A DNA stretch of 64,000 nt, taken from contig NZ_NSLC01000006.1 of the NCBI RefSeq assembly GCF_020144925.1, positions 295,181-359,180 on the forward strand, read 5' to 3'. Below the pieces are notes generated by a model. The model saw nothing but the letters and a program-made list of their open reading frames with translations, did not search any database and was not told where the DNA came from. Of this stretch, positions 42,408 to 52,062 are shown piece after piece. The translations under genes and the position numbers were made by a program. Numbering within the stretch: position 1 is the first letter of the stretch; every line of letters begins with the position of its first letter. Origin of the DNA: Afifella sp. IM 167 (GTDB lineage: Bacteria > Pseudomonadota > Alphaproteobacteria > Rhizobiales > Afifellaceae).

Positions 42408-43559
42408 ATGAAAAGAATCTGCGTGGTCATTGGTTCACGCGCCAATTACTCCAGCATCAAGTCTGCCCTGAAGGCGATCAAGGCCCACCCCGAACTCGAG
42501 CTTCAGGTGATCGCCTCCGCCTCGGCCATCCTGGATCGCTACGGCAAAGTGGTCGATCTGATCGAAAGCGACGGCTTTCCCGTGGTCGCCCGCATCCACA
42601 TGCTGATCGAGGGCGAGACGCCGACCACGATGGCAAAATCGACCGGCCTCGGTCTCATCGAAATCGCCACGGAATTCGACCGGCTTCAGCCGGACGCCGT
42701 CCTCACCATCGGCGATCGTTTCGAGACGATGGCAACGACGCTCGCCGCCGCCTACATGAATATTCCGATCGCGCATACGATGGGCGGAGAGGTCTCAGGC
42801 ACCATCGACGAGAGCATCCGCCACGCCGTAACCAAATTCGCCCACCTGCATTTCCCGGCGAGCCCGGATGCGCGAGATCGCATCCTGAAGCTCGGCGAGC
42901 AGCCGGATAGCGTGCATCTCGTCGGCTGTCCCCGTATCGATCTCGTGGCGGAGATTCTCCGCGAGAGCGACGGTTTTGAGGAAGCGGAGATCTTCGCTGA
43001 GGGTGTCGGTCCGAGCTTCAGTCTCGACGAGCCTTTCCTTCTTGTCTCGCAGCATCCGGTGACCACAGAGTTCGGTAGCGGCGAGGCGCAGATCAACGCC
43101 ACCCTGGAGGCCGTTCTCGGTTCCGGGCTTCCGGCAATCGTTCTGTGGCCGAACGCCGATGCCGGCTCGGAAGATATTGCCCGCGGCATGCGCAAGTGGC
43201 GCGAGCGCGGCAAGGCAGCCAGCATGCACTTCTTCAAGAACCTGCCGATCGACGTCTATGTCCGGCTGATGAAGAGGACGGCCTGCCTGATCGGCAATTC
43301 CTCGAGCGGCGTGCGCGAAGGTGCCTTCATCGGAACGCCTGTCGTCAACGTTGGCTCGCGGCAGGCCGGGCGCGAGCGCGGGAAGAACCTGATCGATGCG
43401 CCGAGCGATGCGGAGGCAATCTCAGCCGCTCTGGAAACGCAGATCGCCCACGGCCACTATCCCATGGATCCGATCTACGGCGATGGCAAAGCGGGGGAGC
43501 GCATCGCGGATATCCTCGCCACCGCTGAAATCGAGCTTCAAAAACGTATCGCGTACTGA
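42408..43559 (+). CDS. neuC: UDP-GlcNAc 2-epimerase, hydrolysing (NeuC/LegG type)
   Basis: Converts UDP-GlcNAc, or a UDP-diacetamido sugar in legionaminate pathways, to free ManNAc (or analogue) and UDP, supplying NeuB. The 383-residue GT-B-like protein has VVIGSRANYSSIK (7-19), LTIGDRFETM (about 99-108), HTMGGEVSGTIDESIRHAVTK (about 125-145), LLVSQHPVTTEF and NSSSGVREGAFIGTPVVNVGSRQAGRERG. These are signatures of the hydrolysing NeuC branch. It starts 66 nt after neuB and is followed 2 nt later by neuA. Confidence 0.92.
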   Translation: MKRICVVIGSRANYSSIKSALKAIKAHPELELQVIASASAILDRYGKVVDLIESDGFPVVARIHMLIEGETPTTMAKSTGLGLIEIATEFDRLQPDAVLTIGDRFETMATTLAAAYMNIPIAHTMGGEVSGTIDESIRHAVTKFAHLHFPASPDARDRILKLGEQPDSVHLVGCPRIDLVAEILRESDGFEEAEIFAEGVGPSFSLDEPFLLVSQHPVTTEFGSGEAQINATLEAVLGSGLPAIVLWPNADAGSEDIARGMRKWRERGKAASMHFFKNLPIDVYVRLMKRTACLIGNSSSGVREGAFIGTPVVNVGSRQAGRERGKNLIDAPSDAEAISAALETQIAHGHYPMDPIYGDGKAGERIADILATAEIELQKRIAY

Positions 43560-43561
43560 AA

Positions 43562-44290
43562 ATGGGACTTGTCGGCCTGATACCGGCCCGCGGCGGCTCC
43601 AAAGGTATCCCGCGCAAGAACCTTGCGCTCTGCGGCGGCAAGTCCCTGCTGGCCTGGGCTGCTGAATCGGCGCTCGGTTCGGGGGTCCTGGAGAGGGTGG
43701 TGCTGTCGACCGATGATGAGGAAATCGCCGAGGCAGGACGCACGCTTGGTCTCGAAGCACCCTTTCTCCGCCCGGCGGCCATCGCCGATGACCAGGCGCC
43801 GATGCTTGGGGTCATGCGCCACGCTCTCGATTGGCTGCGGGCCGACGGCACGGATGTGGAGGGGATCGTTCTCCTGCAGCCGACGTCGCCCTTCAGGACG
43901 GCAAGCCATGTACGCGAGGCGGTCGGCCGCTTTCGCGATACCAGGGCTGCGACCCTCGTCACGATGATGCGTGTGCCGCATCGCTTCGCCCCGCAATCGC
44001 TGATGTGCGAGACGGAGGAGGGGCTGAAGCCTCTTGTCGGTGAACTCGGTCCGCTTCGCCGGCAGGACAAGCAGCTGCTTTGGGCGCGCAACGGGCCAGC
44101 GGTGCTCATCGTCCGGCCGGAGGTGCTGGAGGCGGGCATGCTCTATGGCATGCCGACCGTCGGCTTCGAGATGGACGAGATCGCTTCAATCGATATCGAC
44201 ACGAAGGAAGACCTGCTGCTGGCCGACTTCCTGCTGAGAAATGACTGGGCGGGGAGCTTGGAGCGCCACCTGTCCGGTCGGGCAGAGTGA
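43562..44290 (+). CDS. neuA: CMP-nonulosonate (N-acylneuraminate) cytidylyltransferase
   Basis: Activates the nonulosonic acid with CTP to the CMP-sugar donor. The 242-residue length is typical of stand-alone NeuA. It has IPARGGSKGIPRKNL (7-21), LSTDDEEIAEAG, LQPTSPFRTASHV (about 98-110) and the metal-site segment ASIDIDTKEDLLLAD near the C-terminus. It follows neuC by 2 nt, and the candidate transferase gene begins 9 nt downstream. Confidence 0.92.
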   Translation: MGLVGLIPARGGSKGIPRKNLALCGGKSLLAWAAESALGSGVLERVVLSTDDEEIAEAGRTLGLEAPFLRPAAIADDQAPMLGVMRHALDWLRADGTDVEGIVLLQPTSPFRTASHVREAVGRFRDTRAATLVTMMRVPHRFAPQSLMCETEEGLKPLVGELGPLRRQDKQLLWARNGPAVLIVRPEVLEAGMLYGMPTVGFEMDEIASIDIDTKEDLLLADFLLRNDWAGSLERHLSGRAE

Positions 44291-44299
44291 GGCCAGACG

Positions 44300-46033
44300 G
44301 TGGATCTGCGGCCCTACCTGAAAAGGACGTTCCGGCGCCTGGGCTTCGCGCCGCATCTTGTTGACCTCTACGGTTACGTGAGCGATCGCGAGCAGTCTCG
44401 CCGCATGCGTGCCGAACTGGAGAGGTTGCGGGTGGGCGCGACGGCGTTTCGGCGCATCGAACCCGGCCAGAAGCCGAGCAAGCTCCTGATTCTTTCTATG
44501 AGCAATGCCGTCTATAATGTTGCGTTGGAGGCAGTTCTCGCTTTGCCCTTCCGGATGCGCGGCTGGCAGGTGGATGTCCTTTCGTCCAACGTCTACACGG
44601 TCGCGCAGCGCGGTTTCGCCGCTTTCGGCGAGCATCGGCTTCTCCACTACGAACGACTTCTCGGAGATCCGGCTGCGCCGCGGGCAGCCCAGGAAGAGAT
44701 CGCACGGCGTCGCTCCGGTCCGGCGGATTTTCGCAGCGTGCTGCATTGGCGCTACCGCGGGGCGTGGGTGGGCCCGCAGCTTCTCTCCAGTGTCTCCCGT
44801 TCCTCCTTCGACGGCGCCCCAGATCCGCGCGATCCGGCGGTCTTCGAGCAGATCCTGCAGCGGCTCGGCCAGTCGGTGCAGTTCGTGCACGCCGCCGAGC
44901 GGTACCTCGCCGAACATCGCCCCGACGTGATCCTGGTGAACGAGCCGAACTATCATGTGCTCGGGCCTTTCGTGGACGTGGCGATCGCGCGGGGCATCCC
45001 AATCATCCACTATACCCAGCCCTCTCGCGAGGACGCGCTCGTCTTCAAGAAGCTGACGCCGGAAACCCGGCGCATCCACCCGAGCTCGATCGCGCCAGAT
45101 CTGCTCGACAGGCTTGTGGAGCAGCCCTGGACGCCGGGGCACGACAAGCGGCTGAGCGAGGAACTGGAGAGCCGCTATAGTGGCCGATGGCGCCTGCAGG
45201 CGCGCAACCAGGCGCAGAACGCCGAGCAATCGCCCGAAGCTGTTCGCAGCCTCCTCGATCTCGATCCGGAAAAGCCGACAGCAGCCGTTTTCTCCCACGT
45301 GCTGTGGGACGCCAATCTCTTCTATGGCGAGGACATCTTCGACAATTACGGGCACTGGTTCATCGAGACGGTGAAGGCGGCCGTCGCCAATCCGAAGGTG
45401 AACTGGCTTATCAAGCTCCATCCGGCCAATGCCTGGAAGCGCGAGATGTCCGGGGTCACGGGAGAATTCGCGGAAGAGCGGCTAATCCGCGCCGAGATTG
45501 GCGCCTTGCCGCCGCATGTGAAGCTGCTGCTGCCCGATACCCAGGTCGGCACGCTGTCGCTGTTCAAGACGATCGATTGCGGCATCACCGTGCGCGGGAC
45601 GATCGGCATCGAGCTGCCCTGCTTCGGCAAGCCCGTCGTCACCGCCGGAACCGGCCGCTATTCCGGTCTCGGATTCACCCGCGATCACGACAGCGCCGCG
45701 GAATACCTGGCAACTCTGGCGAACTTGCACGAACTGCCGCCGCTCTCCGCCGAAGCGGAGCGCAGGGCGAAAGTCTATGCCTACACCCTCTTTGCGCGCC
45801 GGCCTTGGGTCTACGGCTCCTTCCGCTCCAGGATGGAAGGGCCGATCACCGATCCCCTGCATATGCGCATCGATCTCGTGGCAAAGACGCCGGAGGAAGT
45901 GCACAGCTTCGGCGATCTCGATCGCTTCGCGGACTGGGCGGCCAGCGACTGCGGCGTCGACTATCTGGCCGACGACCCGCTCGCGGCGAGGTCGTGCGCA
46001 CGCGAAGAGGTGAAGTACGTGCCCAACGGCTGA
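44300..46033 (+). CDS. capsule-synthesis-type glycosyltransferase, candidate CMP-nonulosonate transferase
   Basis: A 577-residue cytosolic protein not assigned to a named enzyme. The C-terminal half resembles the GT-B donor domain of KpsC/KpsS capsule proteins, whose donors are CMP-sugars. It has NWLIKLHPAN (about 368-377), VKLLLPDTQVGTLSLFKTIDCGITVRGTIGIELPCFGKPVVTAGTGRYSGLGFT (about 410-460). The N-terminal half has VDVLSSNVYTVAQRGFAAFG and RPDVILVNEPNYHVLGPFVDVAIARGIPIIHYTQPS. GTG start at 44300 with a weak ribosome-binding site. Because it begins 9 nt after neuA it is the best candidate to use CMP-nonulosonate. Alternatives are a Kdo-type or other capsule transferase. Confidence 0.6.
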   Translation: MDLRPYLKRTFRRLGFAPHLVDLYGYVSDREQSRRMRAELERLRVGATAFRRIEPGQKPSKLLILSMSNAVYNVALEAVLALPFRMRGWQVDVLSSNVYTVAQRGFAAFGEHRLLHYERLLGDPAAPRAAQEEIARRRSGPADFRSVLHWRYRGAWVGPQLLSSVSRSSFDGAPDPRDPAVFEQILQRLGQSVQFVHAAERYLAEHRPDVILVNEPNYHVLGPFVDVAIARGIPIIHYTQPSREDALVFKKLTPETRRIHPSSIAPDLLDRLVEQPWTPGHDKRLSEELESRYSGRWRLQARNQAQNAEQSPEAVRSLLDLDPEKPTAAVFSHVLWDANLFYGEDIFDNYGHWFIETVKAAVANPKVNWLIKLHPANAWKREMSGVTGEFAEERLIRAEIGALPPHVKLLLPDTQVGTLSLFKTIDCGITVRGTIGIELPCFGKPVVTAGTGRYSGLGFTRDHDSAAEYLATLANLHELPPLSAEAERRAKVYAYTLFARRPWVYGSFRSRMEGPITDPLHMRIDLVAKTPEEVHSFGDLDRFADWAASDCGVDYLADDPLAARSCAREEVKYVPNG

Positions 46034-46158
46034 GACGTCCTGACCGGGGCGGGGGAGAAAAACTTGCGTCAGTTTGGGCCTTGCCCGCTGTTGCGGATTT
46101 CTTGATGCTGCTTGATAGGTGCGGCACGTTAAGCTTCAAATTGCGAGCCCTTAAAACG

Positions 46159-46956
46159 ATGAGCCGGCAGGAAGCTGGACCAGACTGGGGATTGCCGCCG
46201 ATGAACGCGAAGCCGGATCTAGCAGGGCAGGCGACGAGTCTGATTACCGAGCCGGGAACCCGGGACCTCATCTGGAACGACGATACGGTCGGGCGGTTCT
46301 GGGCATATTATTCCCAGTTTCCCGAACTTTATTTCTCCTATCGCAAGGGGGCCGATGTCGCCCGGTTCCTGAAAAAGCACTTGCCGGAAGCCGGCGAGGT
46401 GCTCGATTACGGCTGCGGCCCCGGTCATTTCGTTCCCCACCTTCTCGACCACGGATACAGGGTCACCGGTGCCGATTTCGATGTGACGACCATCGGCAAC
46501 GGCGTCACTCTCGCGCAAAGGGAGGGGTTCTCCGGGTTCTTCTCGGTGGAGGAGCTCCTGCAAGAAGGCCGTCGCTTCGATGCCGTCGTGATGCTGGAGG
46601 TGGTGGAGCATCTCGACGACTACTGGCTTGCCACCATGCTCCGCAATGCGGCCGAGTTGATGCGGCCTGGCGCAGTTCTTGTCGTGACGACGCCGAACGA
46701 GGAACGGCTGGAGGACAACATGGTCTTCTGCCCGGTCTCCAATCTGCGCTTCCATCGCTGGCAGCACATGCGCTCCTGGAGTGCGTCATCCCTGTCGAGT
46801 GCTCTGAGCGGGGCAGGGTTTCGCGGCGTATCCACGCTGACGAGAAATTTCCGCGAGCCGCGCGAGAAATCGGTTCCGGTCTGGCGCCACCACATGAGCA
46901 GGGCCGCTTCGCGTCTGCGCAAGCCGCAATCCCTCGTCGCTATCGCCAGAAAGTGA
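46159..46956 (+). CDS. class I SAM-dependent methyltransferase
   Basis: A methyltransferase of about 265 residues. Motif I is EVLDYGCGPGHFVPHLLDHGYRVTGADFD, followed by FDAVVMLEVVEHLDD and LMRPGAVLVVTTPNEERLEDNMV, an arrangement common in UbiG/COQ3-like enzymes of glycan clusters. The start is uncertain: in-frame ATG codons lie at 46105, 46159 and 46201, none with a good ribosome-binding site. The 125-bp gap upstream is AT-richer than its surroundings and may hold a separate promoter. Its stop overlaps the next start (GTGA). Substrate unknown. Confidence 0.78.
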   Translation: MSRQEAGPDWGLPPMNAKPDLAGQATSLITEPGTRDLIWNDDTVGRFWAYYSQFPELYFSYRKGADVARFLKKHLPEAGEVLDYGCGPGHFVPHLLDHGYRVTGADFDVTTIGNGVTLAQREGFSGFFSVEELLQEGRRFDAVVMLEVVEHLDDYWLATMLRNAAELMRPGAVLVVTTPNEERLEDNMVFCPVSNLRFHRWQHMRSWSASSLSSALSGAGFRGVSTLTRNFREPREKSVPVWRHHMSRAASRLRKPQSLVAIARK

Positions 46957-48236
46957 CCTTTACGCCCAGCATCCTGCACCTGGCGCAATCGGACAGCGAA
47001 GGTGGGGCGAACAAGGCCGCCTTTCGCCTTCACCGGGCGCTGCAGCGGCAGGCGATCACGTCCACCTTCCATGCCGGGCGCGTGCTGCGGGCCGATGCGC
47101 AGGCGCCGGCGGCGCGTGCGGCCTGGCTCGGCCTTGAGGGGAGCCGGATCGCGGCATTCCTGAATGCGGCGCCGCTCCGTCTCTACGCGCAGCGCACGCG
47201 CGAGCCTTTCTCTCCGTCCATCCTTTCCTACGGACGGATCGATCCCGCTCTCCTTTCGCGGGCCGATGTCGTCTGCCTGCATTGGGTCGCCGGCGCCTTT
47301 CTGCGCCCGGCGCAGTTGCGTTCGATCGGACGTCCGATCGTCTGGCGGCTCTCCGATCTGTGGCCCTTCACGGGCGGCTGTCACTATCCGGGCGCCTGCC
47401 GGGGATTCGAGCAGGCTTGCGGCGCCTGCCCGAGCCTTGGAAGCCGGCACGACAAGGATCTTTCCCGGATCGGCTTTCGCCAGCGCGAGCGTGCCTATCC
47501 GGATCTCGACCTGACGGTCGTCGCGCCGAGCCGCTGGATAGGCGAGGAAGCACGCCGCTCCAGCCTTTTCGCCGGATGCCGCATCGAGCACATCCCGACG
47601 GGCATCGATCTCTCGGTCTTCCGTCGCTGCGACAAGGCAAAAGCGCGGGCGCATTTTGGCTTGCCGCAGGATGCCAGGATCATCCTGTTCGGGGCGCTCG
47701 GCGCGCTGAGCGATGCGCGAAAGGGCTTTCCGGCTTTCGGCGAGACGATGGAGAGGCTCCGCACGTTCGAGCCCGAGGCGAATGTGGCCGTGGCGCTCTT
47801 CGGGGGCGGGGCCGCTGAGGCACCCGAAAGCATAGGAGGCTTTCCCGTCCACAATGTCGGCCGGCTCGACAGCGAGGAGGAGCTGGCAAGGCTCTATTCG
47901 GCCGCGGATCTGCTGGTGGCGCCCTTCCTGGAAGACAACCTGCCCAATGTCGTCCTGGAGGCGCTCGGCTGCGGCCTTCCGGTGGCCGCCTTTGCCGCCG
48001 GCGGCATCCCCGACGCGGTGGTGCCGGGAGAAAGCGGCGCCCTTGCGCCGACGGGCGACACGCAGGCTCTTGCGGGCGAGATCGCCGGCCTTCTCGCCCG
48101 GCCTGGCAGCCTCGCGGACCTCGGCGAGGGCGCCAGACGCATGGCCGAGGAGCGCTTCGATCTGGAGGTTTGCGCGAAAAACTACGCCGCACTCTTCCGG
48201 GAACTGGCCGGGGACAGGCGCGCGCCTTCCGCTTGA
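46953..48236 (+). CDS. glycosyltransferase family 4
   Basis: A 427-residue retaining GT-B transferase. The N-terminal domain starts ILHLAQSDSEGGANKAAFRLHRAL (7-30). The block WRLSDLWPFTGGCHYPGACRGFEQACGACPSLG (about 131-163) carries a cysteine cluster seen in a WcaC-type subgroup of exopolysaccharide transferases. The C-terminal domain has LFGALGALSDARKGF and the catalytic FLEDNLPNVVLEALGCGLPVAAFAAGGIPD, with the EX7E-type motif. GTG start overlaps the methyltransferase stop. Donor unknown; GDP-fucose or GDP-mannose are possible given gmd, fcl and manBC nearby. Confidence 0.87.
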   Translation: MTFTPSILHLAQSDSEGGANKAAFRLHRALQRQAITSTFHAGRVLRADAQAPAARAAWLGLEGSRIAAFLNAAPLRLYAQRTREPFSPSILSYGRIDPALLSRADVVCLHWVAGAFLRPAQLRSIGRPIVWRLSDLWPFTGGCHYPGACRGFEQACGACPSLGSRHDKDLSRIGFRQRERAYPDLDLTVVAPSRWIGEEARRSSLFAGCRIEHIPTGIDLSVFRRCDKAKARAHFGLPQDARIILFGALGALSDARKGFPAFGETMERLRTFEPEANVAVALFGGGAAEAPESIGGFPVHNVGRLDSEEELARLYSAADLLVAPFLEDNLPNVVLEALGCGLPVAAFAAGGIPDAVVPGESGALAPTGDTQALAGEIAGLLARPGSLADLGEGARRMAEERFDLEVCAKNYAALFRELAGDRRAPSA

Positions 48237-48263
48237 CATGCCGGACGGCAAATCCGAGAAGCG

Positions 48264-49253
48264 TTGCCCGAACTGGCGGCGCTCTCCAAGCGGCTGAGAA
48301 CGGTGGCGTGCCAATATCTGGCGCCGATCGCGGGACCATATGTGATGCTCGAATCGGAAGTAAGCGACGGGACAACGCTGCCCGTTGCGACACTCGGTCC
48401 TCTGGCGAGGCCGCAGCATGTCGGGCGCGCGCGCAGGACGATCGTCGGGGCGGAGACGCTTCTCGGGCCCGGCGCCGGCGCCATCGAGAAGGCTGGCATC
48501 CTGCTTCAGAAAATCGCCAACACGCTGCGTTTCGAGGAATTCTGGCGCGACAAGGTACGTGACGACCCGCGCGTCATCGTCACGCCGACCTTCGACAAGA
48601 CGATCGGCAAGGTGCCGATCTGGAATGCCGCCATCAACCATCTGCGCCGCAGCGGCGTCGATGCGGGTACCGTCCTGGAATTCGGCACCAACAACGGCGG
48701 CTGGCTGAAATACTTCGTGGACCGGCTGCCTTCCTCCATGTCCTTCGTCGGGTTCGACTGCTTCGAGGGTCTTCCGGAAGCCTGGGACGATCTGCCGGCG
48801 GGATCGATCAAGGGCTACGGCGCGCCGGTCGAATTGTGGGCGGATGATCCCGCGGCGCGCCGCAGGATCGCGGAAGACGCCGAGCAGGGCATCGCCTTCC
48901 CGCCGCCGCCGCAGAAGAATGTGCGCATCGAAAGCGGGCTCTTTGCCGAATCCCTGTCACGCTACCTCCAGGATGGCTGGCCGGCCGATCTCCGCCTCGT
49001 TCATTTCGATGCCGATCTCTACATTTCCACGCGGCCGGTGCTCGACACCCTTTGCGGCCCGCTGAACTACCGCTACCTCATTCTTTTCGACGAGTTCTAT
49101 TCGGTGAACCACGAGTTTCGGGCATGGCGGGAGTTCTGCTCGCTCTACGCGCTCAAGGACTGGCGCGTTCTGGCGACGAGCGCCGATGGCTCGCAGGTGC
49201 TGATTGAGGTGAATACAGCCGCGCCTTGGCCGGGAGTGAATGCAAGTGAGTGA
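48264..49253 (+). CDS. TylF-like O-methyltransferase with extended N-terminus (TTG start)
   Basis: A protein of about 329 residues whose C-terminal 220 residues match the macrocin O-methyltransferase (TylF) family: [16 protein letters not shown] as motif [38 protein letters not shown] and [13 protein letters not shown] with the metal-binding acids. The first 100 residues are not recognised. No ATG or GTG fits the 5' end well. The TTG at 48264 is preceded by a weak GAGAAG; an internal ATG (MLESEVSDG) is an alternative. It overlaps gmd by 14 nt. Likely O-methylates a sugar of the repeat unit. Confidence 0.75.
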   Translation: MPELAALSKRLRTVACQYLAPIAGPYVMLESEVSDGTTLPVATLGPLARPQHVGRARRTIVGAETLLGPGAGAIEKAGILLQKIANTLRFEEFWRDKVRDDPRVIVTPTFDKTIGKVPIWNAAINHLRRSGVDAGTVLEFGTNNGGWLKYFVDRLPSSMSFVGFDCFEGLPEAWDDLPAGSIKGYGAPVELWADDPAARRRIAEDAEQGIAFPPPPQKNVRIESGLFAESLSRYLQDGWPADLRLVHFDADLYISTRPVLDTLCGPLNYRYLILFDEFYSVNHEFRAWREFCSLYALKDWRVLATSADGSQVLIEVNTAAPWPGVNASE

Positions 49254-50313
49254 GAAGATCGCGCTGGTTACCGGCGCTACGGGGCAGGACGGCGCCTACC
49301 TTTGCGAGCTCCTGCTCGCCAAGGGCTATGTCGTGCACGGCATCAAGCGACGCTCGTCCTCCTTCAACACGGGCCGGGTCGACCATCTCTACCAGGACCC
49401 GCACGAGAGCGGCGTGCGCTTTCATCTGCACTATGGCGATCTCACCGATTCCCTGAACCTCGTCAGGCTCATCCAGGAGACCCAGCCGACGGAGATCTAC
49501 AATCTCGGGGCGCAGAGCCATGTGCAGGTGAGCTTCGAGACCGCCGAATACACGGCGAACGCGGACGGGATCGGCACGCTCCGCCTTCTGGAGGCGATTC
49601 GCCTCCTGGGTATGCAGGACCGGCTGCGCTTCTATCAGGCCTCCACCTCCGAGCTTTACGGCAAGGTGCAGGAGACGCCGCAGCGCGAGACGACCCCCTT
49701 CTATCCGCGCAGCCCCTACGCGGCGGCGAAGCTCTATGCCTACTGGATCACGGTCAACTACCGCGAAGCCTATGGCCTACACGCCTCCAACGGCATTCTT
49801 TTCAACCACGAGAGCCCACTGCGCGGAGAAACCTTCGTCACGCGCAAGATCACGCGCGCGGTCGCCGCGATTGCCCACGGCCTGCAGGACCGGCTTTTCC
49901 TCGGCAATCTCGACGCCAAGCGTGACTGGGGCCACGCCCGCGACTATGTCGAGGCCATGTGGCTGATGCTGCAGCAGGACGAGCCCGACGACTATGTCAT
50001 CGCGAGCGGCGAGATGCATTCCGTGCGCGAGCTGACCGAACTCGCCTTTTCGCGCATCGGCAGACGGATCGAGTGGCGCGGATCCGGGCGTGAAGAAGAG
50101 GGCGTCGATGTCGAAAGCGGCCAGGTGCTCGTGTCCATAGATCCCCGCTATTTCCGGCCGACCGAGGTCGACCTCCTCCTCGGAGACCCGACCAAGGCAC
50201 GCGATGTGCTGGGCTGGCGGCACCGGACGAGCTTCGAGGAGCTGGTCGCCGAGATGGTCGATGCGGACATGAAGACGATGCGGGCGGAGGCGGTTCATCG
50301 TGAGCCGCAGTGA
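49240..50313 (+). CDS. gmd: GDP-mannose 4,6-dehydratase
   Basis: Converts GDP-mannose to GDP-4-keto-6-deoxymannose. The 357-residue SDR protein has [17 protein letters not shown] (10-26), [62 protein letters not shown] (catalytic Tyr and Lys) and [16 protein letters not shown], all signature blocks of Gmd. It overlaps the upstream methyltransferase and the downstream fcl by 14 nt each. GDP-mannose would come from manC-manB at the right end. A GTG at 49246 is an alternative start. Confidence 0.96.
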   Translation: MQVSEKIALVTGATGQDGAYLCELLLAKGYVVHGIKRRSSSFNTGRVDHLYQDPHESGVRFHLHYGDLTDSLNLVRLIQETQPTEIYNLGAQSHVQVSFETAEYTANADGIGTLRLLEAIRLLGMQDRLRFYQASTSELYGKVQETPQRETTPFYPRSPYAAAKLYAYWITVNYREAYGLHASNGILFNHESPLRGETFVTRKITRAVAAIAHGLQDRLFLGNLDAKRDWGHARDYVEAMWLMLQQDEPDDYVIASGEMHSVRELTELAFSRIGRRIEWRGSGREEEGVDVESGQVLVSIDPRYFRPTEVDLLLGDPTKARDVLGWRHRTSFEELVAEMVDADMKTMRAEAVHREPQ

Positions 50314-51286
50314 GCTTGCCTTTCCACTCGCCGGGCGACGGGTTTTCGTCGCCGGCCATCGTGGGATGGTGGGCTCCGCCATCGTCCGGCGGCTCGGCAG
50401 CGAGGATTGCACCGTCATCGGTGCCGAGCACGGCACGCTCGACCTTCGCCGCCAGGCCGATGTGGAGGCCTTCATGGCGCGCGAGCGGCCGGACGCCGTC
50501 ATCCTCGCCGCGGCCAGGGTAGGGGGCATTGCCGCCAATTCCGCCTTTCCGGCGAATTTCCTCTACGACAATCTCGCCCTGCAGCTGAACGTCATCGAGG
50601 CGGCGCGCCAGGCGGGCGTCGCCAAGCTTCTGATGCTCGGTTCGTCCTGCATCTATCCTGTTCTCGCCCCGCAGCCGATCCCCGAGGATGCGATCCTGAC
50701 GGGTCCTCTGGAGCCGACCAATCGCTGGTACGCGATCGCCAAGATCGCAGGCTTGATGCAGTGCCAGGCGTACCGCGAGCAGGAAGGCTGCGACTTCATC
50801 AGCGCCATGCCGACCAACCTCTATGGCCCGGGCGACAATTTCGATGCCGAGGGCTCGCACGTCATTCCGGGCCTGATGCGCCGTTTTCACGACGCGTCGA
50901 GAAGTGGCGCGGAGGAGGTGACCATCTGGGGCACCGGCAAGCCGCGCCGCGAGTTCCTGCATGTGGACGACTGTGCCGACGCACTCGTGTTCCTGCTCAA
51001 GCACTATTCGGGCATGGCGCATGTGAATGTCGGTTTCGGCTCCGACCTGACGATTGCCGAGCTGGCCGCGCTGGTGGCCGAGACGGTCGGTTTTGAAGGG
51101 CGCATCATCTGCGACACCAGCCGGCCGGATGGGGCGCCGCAGAAGCTCCTCGACGTGTCGACGCTGAATGGGCTCGGCTGGCGGGCACGGATCGGTCTGC
51201 GCGAAGGGCTCGCCGAGACCTATGCGTGGTTTCTGGGCCAGCTGGAGAACGGAGGCGTGCGCGGCTATGCGGCGAACGGCGCTTGA
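50300..51286 (+). CDS. fcl: GDP-L-fucose synthase
   Basis: Epimerises and reduces GDP-4-keto-6-deoxymannose to GDP-L-fucose. The 328-residue protein has [18 protein letters not shown] (15-32), [32 protein letters not shown] and [12 protein letters not shown], in which the catalytic Tyr and Lys are present although the usual NEPYA is [16 protein letters not shown] and [14 protein letters not shown] are further family blocks. GTG start within a 14-nt overlap with gmd. Its stop overlaps the next gene (TTGA). Confidence 0.94.
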   Translation: MSRSELAFPLAGRRVFVAGHRGMVGSAIVRRLGSEDCTVIGAEHGTLDLRRQADVEAFMARERPDAVILAAARVGGIAANSAFPANFLYDNLALQLNVIEAARQAGVAKLLMLGSSCIYPVLAPQPIPEDAILTGPLEPTNRWYAIAKIAGLMQCQAYREQEGCDFISAMPTNLYGPGDNFDAEGSHVIPGLMRRFHDASRSGAEEVTIWGTGKPRREFLHVDDCADALVFLLKHYSGMAHVNVGFGSDLTIAELAALVAETVGFEGRIICDTSRPDGAPQKLLDVSTLNGLGWRARIGLREGLAETYAWFLGQLENGGVRGYAANGA

Positions 51287-52020
51287 GCGGGCCGAAGCTT
51301 TCCGTCGTCACCGTCTGCTACAACGCGGAAAAGACTTTGCGGCGAACCATCGACAGCGTCCTCGCCCAGAGCTTCGGCGATTTCGAATATCTCGTCGTTG
51401 ACGGCGGCTCGAGCGACGGAACGCTCGCCATCCTGGAAAGCTATGGCTCCCGGCTCTCCTTCTTCAGCGAGCCGGACAAGGGCATCTACGACGCCATGAA
51501 CAAGGGGGTGGTCCGCGCAAGGGGCGAATGGATCCATCTCCTCAACGCCGACGACTGGTATGTGGCGCCGGACGTGCTGGAGCGTGCGGTCCCGCACCTC
51601 GATCCGCAGAGGACGAACTATTTCGACCTCATCCGCGTCTATGCAGACGGCTCCACCGTTTTGCAGAGCCGCACGGTGAAGCCCTGGATGCTCTACATCT
51701 CGGCCTTCCTGCCGCATCCCGGCCTGATCGTTTCAAGGCAGCAATATCGTAGCCTCGGCGCGTTCGACGACACTCTGAAGATTGCCGCCGACCACGATTT
51801 CATTCTCCGCATGGTCAAGCGCTACCCGGTCAAGCATGTGCCGATCCCGCTAACCTGCATGGACCAGGGCGGTTTCTCGGCGACCGACCTTGCAGGCTCG
51901 CTCGACGAATTTGCCCTCGTCACCAAACGTCACGGTCTGCCTTCAGCTGCCGCGGAGGGCCTGCGCCTGTCGCGTCGGCTCTGGTGGAAGGCCCGCACGG
52001 GCGCCCGACAGCGCGGTTGA
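51283..52020 (+). CDS. GT2-family glycosyltransferase (WcaA/EpsE-like)
   Basis: A 245-residue inverting GT-A transferase with LSVVTVCYNAEKTLRRTIDSVLAQSFGDFEYLVVDGGSSDGT near its N-terminus, then SEPDKGIYDAMNKGVVRARGEWIHLLNADDWY, with the catalytic metal-binding N-A-D-D segment. These are the marks of the small-GT2 group that often sits beside gmd-fcl and may use GDP-fucose. The TTG at 51283 overlaps the fcl stop and begins LSGPKLS, the usual distance before the first strand. No ATG fits the 5' end without reading into fcl. Confidence 0.88.
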   Translation: MSGPKLSVVTVCYNAEKTLRRTIDSVLAQSFGDFEYLVVDGGSSDGTLAILESYGSRLSFFSEPDKGIYDAMNKGVVRARGEWIHLLNADDWYVAPDVLERAVPHLDPQRTNYFDLIRVYADGSTVLQSRTVKPWMLYISAFLPHPGLIVSRQQYRSLGAFDDTLKIAADHDFILRMVKRYPVKHVPIPLTCMDQGGFSATDLAGSLDEFALVTKRHGLPSAAAEGLRLSRRLWWKARTGARQRG

Positions 52021-52062
52021 GCCAGCCGGCCTCGAACGACGGAAATCTCGAAAGGAAGCCCG

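Noticed and set aside
45187..46956. Long plus-strand frame that joins the end of the capsule-type transferase gene to the methyltransferase
   Set aside because: The first half is an out-of-frame reading of the upstream gene. Only the part from about 46105 onward has methyltransferase motifs, so the gene was trimmed.
46620..48641. Minus-strand open frame of 673 codons
   Set aside because: It spans three plus-strand genes with clear methyltransferase and glycosyltransferase motifs and has no recognisable domain.
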